A stretch of DNA of 60,693 bases. Source: Isoetes engelmannii. Its lineage: Eukaryota; Streptophyta; Lycopodiopsida; Isoetales; Isoetaceae. Location: NCBI GenBank assembly GCA_011763485.2, contig JAANSK020222193.1:1-60693 (forward strand), in the 5' to 3' direction. Shown piece after piece: positions 59,359 to 60,693 of the stretch. The notes beneath the pieces were generated by a model. It made no database searches. It saw only the letters and a program-made list of their open reading frames with translations, and was not told the DNA's origin. A program made the translations under genes and the position numbers. Each line of letters starts with the position of its first letter. Position 1 is the stretch's first letter.

Positions 59359-60649
59359 TCTTCTGAACCTGCCGGGCGTGAGGCCGGTGGACCTTCAGAG
59401 TTCGCAGGGGGTCATCACCATCACTGCCGAGGTCGTCGAAGCCAACCTGCCCGCGTGTCTGGAGTGCAGCAAGCCGCTCTATCGCCACGGGCATCGACGC
59501 ATCGAGTTCGCCGATACGCCTCAGCAGATGCATCCGGTGCGGCTGGTGATTGATCGTCCGCGCTACCGCTGCGAGTCCTGCTGCAAGACCATTACCCTGG
59601 AGCTGCCATTTCTGGATGAGCGGCGACGAGCTACGCAGCGACTGGTCGGGGCAATCCGCGAGCGTTGTCTCGGGACGACGTTCAGGGGGCTGGCGGAGCA
59701 GACCGGCCTTGCCGTCAACACAATCAAGAACATCGCCCAGGACTTGATCGAAGAGCTAGAGGCCACTGTTCGCTACGAAACCCCGGTGATCATGGGGATC
59801 GACGAACTGAATCTGGCTGGCGGCTATCGCTGCATCATCACCAACCTTGCAACCAACAGTGTGTTCGACATGCTGGAGGAACGCACCAAGGCGCACATGA
59901 AACCTTTCTTCCGGGACCTTCCGGATCGGGAGAGGGTGGAATGGGTTTGCACCGATATGTGGCGTCCGTTCAAGGAGTCCTACGGGCCGTACCTGCCCAA
60001 CGCCCGGCTCGTGATCGACAAGTTCCATGTGGTTCGCATGGCGTCGGATGCCTTGGAAGACGAACGCAAGAAGCACCAGGCCGCAATGGACCGGAACGAG
60101 CGACTGAAGGTCAAGAAGTCGATCCGCTGGCTGACACTGAAGCGGCCTAGCTCACTAACGCCTCAGGAGCAGGAGGCGTTGAAGCTCGTTCGCGTCGGCA
60201 TCCCGCTGTTGGCCGAGGCGTACGACTTCAAGGAAGCGTTCTACGGGATCTACGACGAACCCGACAAGGCGTCTGCTAAGCGTGCTTTCGAAGCATGGGA
60301 GAACTCGCTACCTGAGGGCCGCTTCCCGAAGTTCCACGCGCTCGCACGAACCGTCCACAACAACTACGACGACATTTTCGCGTACTGGGATGCGCCGATC
60401 CGGCTGACCAATGCCTATACCGAAGGTCTGAATGGCTTGGTTAAGGTGGCCAACCGGATGGGGCGTGGGTACAGCTACGAAATCATTCGCGCCAAGACCC
60501 TGTACGCCAAACATGCCCGCAAGGTCGGCAGCCTGTTCAAGCCGACCCGTGTAACCGAGGTTCCAACCAGCGGGCCCCAAAAACAGGTCGAATACGGCCC
60601 CCACATTCCAACCTTGGTGGAACTATCCGACTCAGGAGAGCTGGGTTGA
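59351..60649 (+). CDS. tnpA: ISL3-family DDE transposase
   Basis: 432 aa, full length for the IS204/IS1001/IS1096/IS1165 transposase family. The N-terminal zinc finger is C-x2-C ... C-x2-C (CLEC near 36 and CESC near 75), followed by a helix-turn-helix (about 95-130). The DDE residues are the Asp of GIDELNLAGG, the Asp of CTDMWRPF or IDKFHVV, and the Glu of NAYTEGLNGLVK. Its start lies inside hsdR, so expression probably relies on readthrough translation. The stop is 37 bp from the right end of the element. Confidence 0.95.
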   Translation: MLDLLNLPGVRPVDLQSSQGVITITAEVVEANLPACLECSKPLYRHGHRRIEFADTPQQMHPVRLVIDRPRYRCESCCKTITLELPFLDERRRATQRLVGAIRERCLGTTFRGLAEQTGLAVNTIKNIAQDLIEELEATVRYETPVIMGIDELNLAGGYRCIITNLATNSVFDMLEERTKAHMKPFFRDLPDRERVEWVCTDMWRPFKESYGPYLPNARLVIDKFHVVRMASDALEDERKKHQAAMDRNERLKVKKSIRWLTLKRPSSLTPQEQEALKLVRVGIPLLAEAYDFKEAFYGIYDEPDKASAKRAFEAWENSLPEGRFPKFHALARTVHNNYDDIFAYWDAPIRLTNAYTEGLNGLVKVANRMGRGYSYEIIRAKTLYAKHARKVGSLFKPTRVTEVPTSGPQKQVEYGPHIPTLVELSDSGELG

Positions 60650-60664
60650 TCCTAGGGGTCTTTC

Positions 60665-60686
60665 CAACCACATTTTGCAAATAGCC
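60665..60686 (-). repeat. Right inverted repeat of the transposon
   Basis: On the minus strand it begins GGCTATTTGCAAAATGTGG. The 22 bp differ from the left end at three positions. Confidence 0.85.
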
Positions 60687-60693
60687 GAAATTT
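60687..60693 (+). repeat. Right target-site duplication, cut by the window end
   Basis: GAAATTT is 7 of the 8 bases of the left copy; the eighth base lies beyond the window. Confidence 0.75.

Larger units (their letters stand above)
51281..60686 (+). mobile_element. ISL3-family transposon carrying a type I restriction system
   Basis: A 9406-bp element bounded by inverted repeats that begin GGCTA, with an 8-bp duplication outside. The passenger genes (hsdM, a DNA-binding protein, fic/doc, hsdS, hsdR) lie in one orientation and overlap up to the transposase gene at the right end. Basic ISL3 elements are about 1.3-2.3 kb and encode only the transposase, so this is an enlarged element mobilising a whole defence operon as cargo. 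Confidence 0.85.

Overview
The window is GC-rich accessory DNA, most likely from a conjugative plasmid or integrative element of a gamma- or betaproteobacterium. The pointers are a DotA/TraY-type conjugation protein (type IVB, I-type), a type IV prepilin, a KfrA-type DNA-binding protein, a ParB-like protein, a plasmid-style CsrA, dense operons with ATGA/GTGA overlaps and very few housekeeping genes. No rRNA, tRNA or CRISPR array was seen. The last 9.4 kb is a separate transposon.

Layout. (1) 1-7.9 kb: a truncated gene, an unknown protein, a site-2 protease (M50) beside a CPBP membrane protease, a KfrA-like protein, a CsrA homologue, a secreted serine protease with a GlyGly-CTERM-like tail and an exported protein. 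(2) 7.9-16.1 kb: a minus-strand operon (small secreted protein, PilV-like prepilin, two exported proteins, one carrying six Cys-flanked Asp-rich repeats, and a soluble protein) divergent from a DotA/TraY homologue, then a four-helix membrane protein. (3) 16.1-16.5 kb: an intergenic region with a DnaA box, tandem 22-bp repeats and a terminator. (4) 16.5-37.2 kb and 46.7-51.3 kb: the main novelty, 23 paralogous proteins of about 125-260 residues. They share an N-terminal helix region, a solenoid of about 19-residue repeats (pattern LPxLxxVGGxLxV), a short helical segment, an acidic linker and a C-terminal tail close to G-L-G-L. They sit around a MoxR-type AAA ATPase and a HExxH/VWA protein, and some unrelated neighbours end in a similar tail. 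(5) 34.9-46.7 kb: ParB-like protein, RecG-like helicase, NYN-domain protein with a possible attenuator leader, lipoprotein, SpoT-type HD hydrolase, divergent NAD-dependent DNA ligase, and a short class I release factor whose two reading frames meet exactly at a prfB-type CTTTGAC frameshift site. (6) 51.3-60.7 kb: an ISL3-family transposon with inverted repeats and an 8-bp target duplication, carrying a type I restriction-modification operon with an internal Fic/Doc gene.

How it may work together. The conjugation and pilus genes suggest a transferable element. The solenoid proteins have no signal peptides and are built like binding modules with one common tail. My inference is that the tail is read by a shared partner: the AAA/VWA machine, a protease, or the type IVB apparatus. 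The function of the family is unknown to me.
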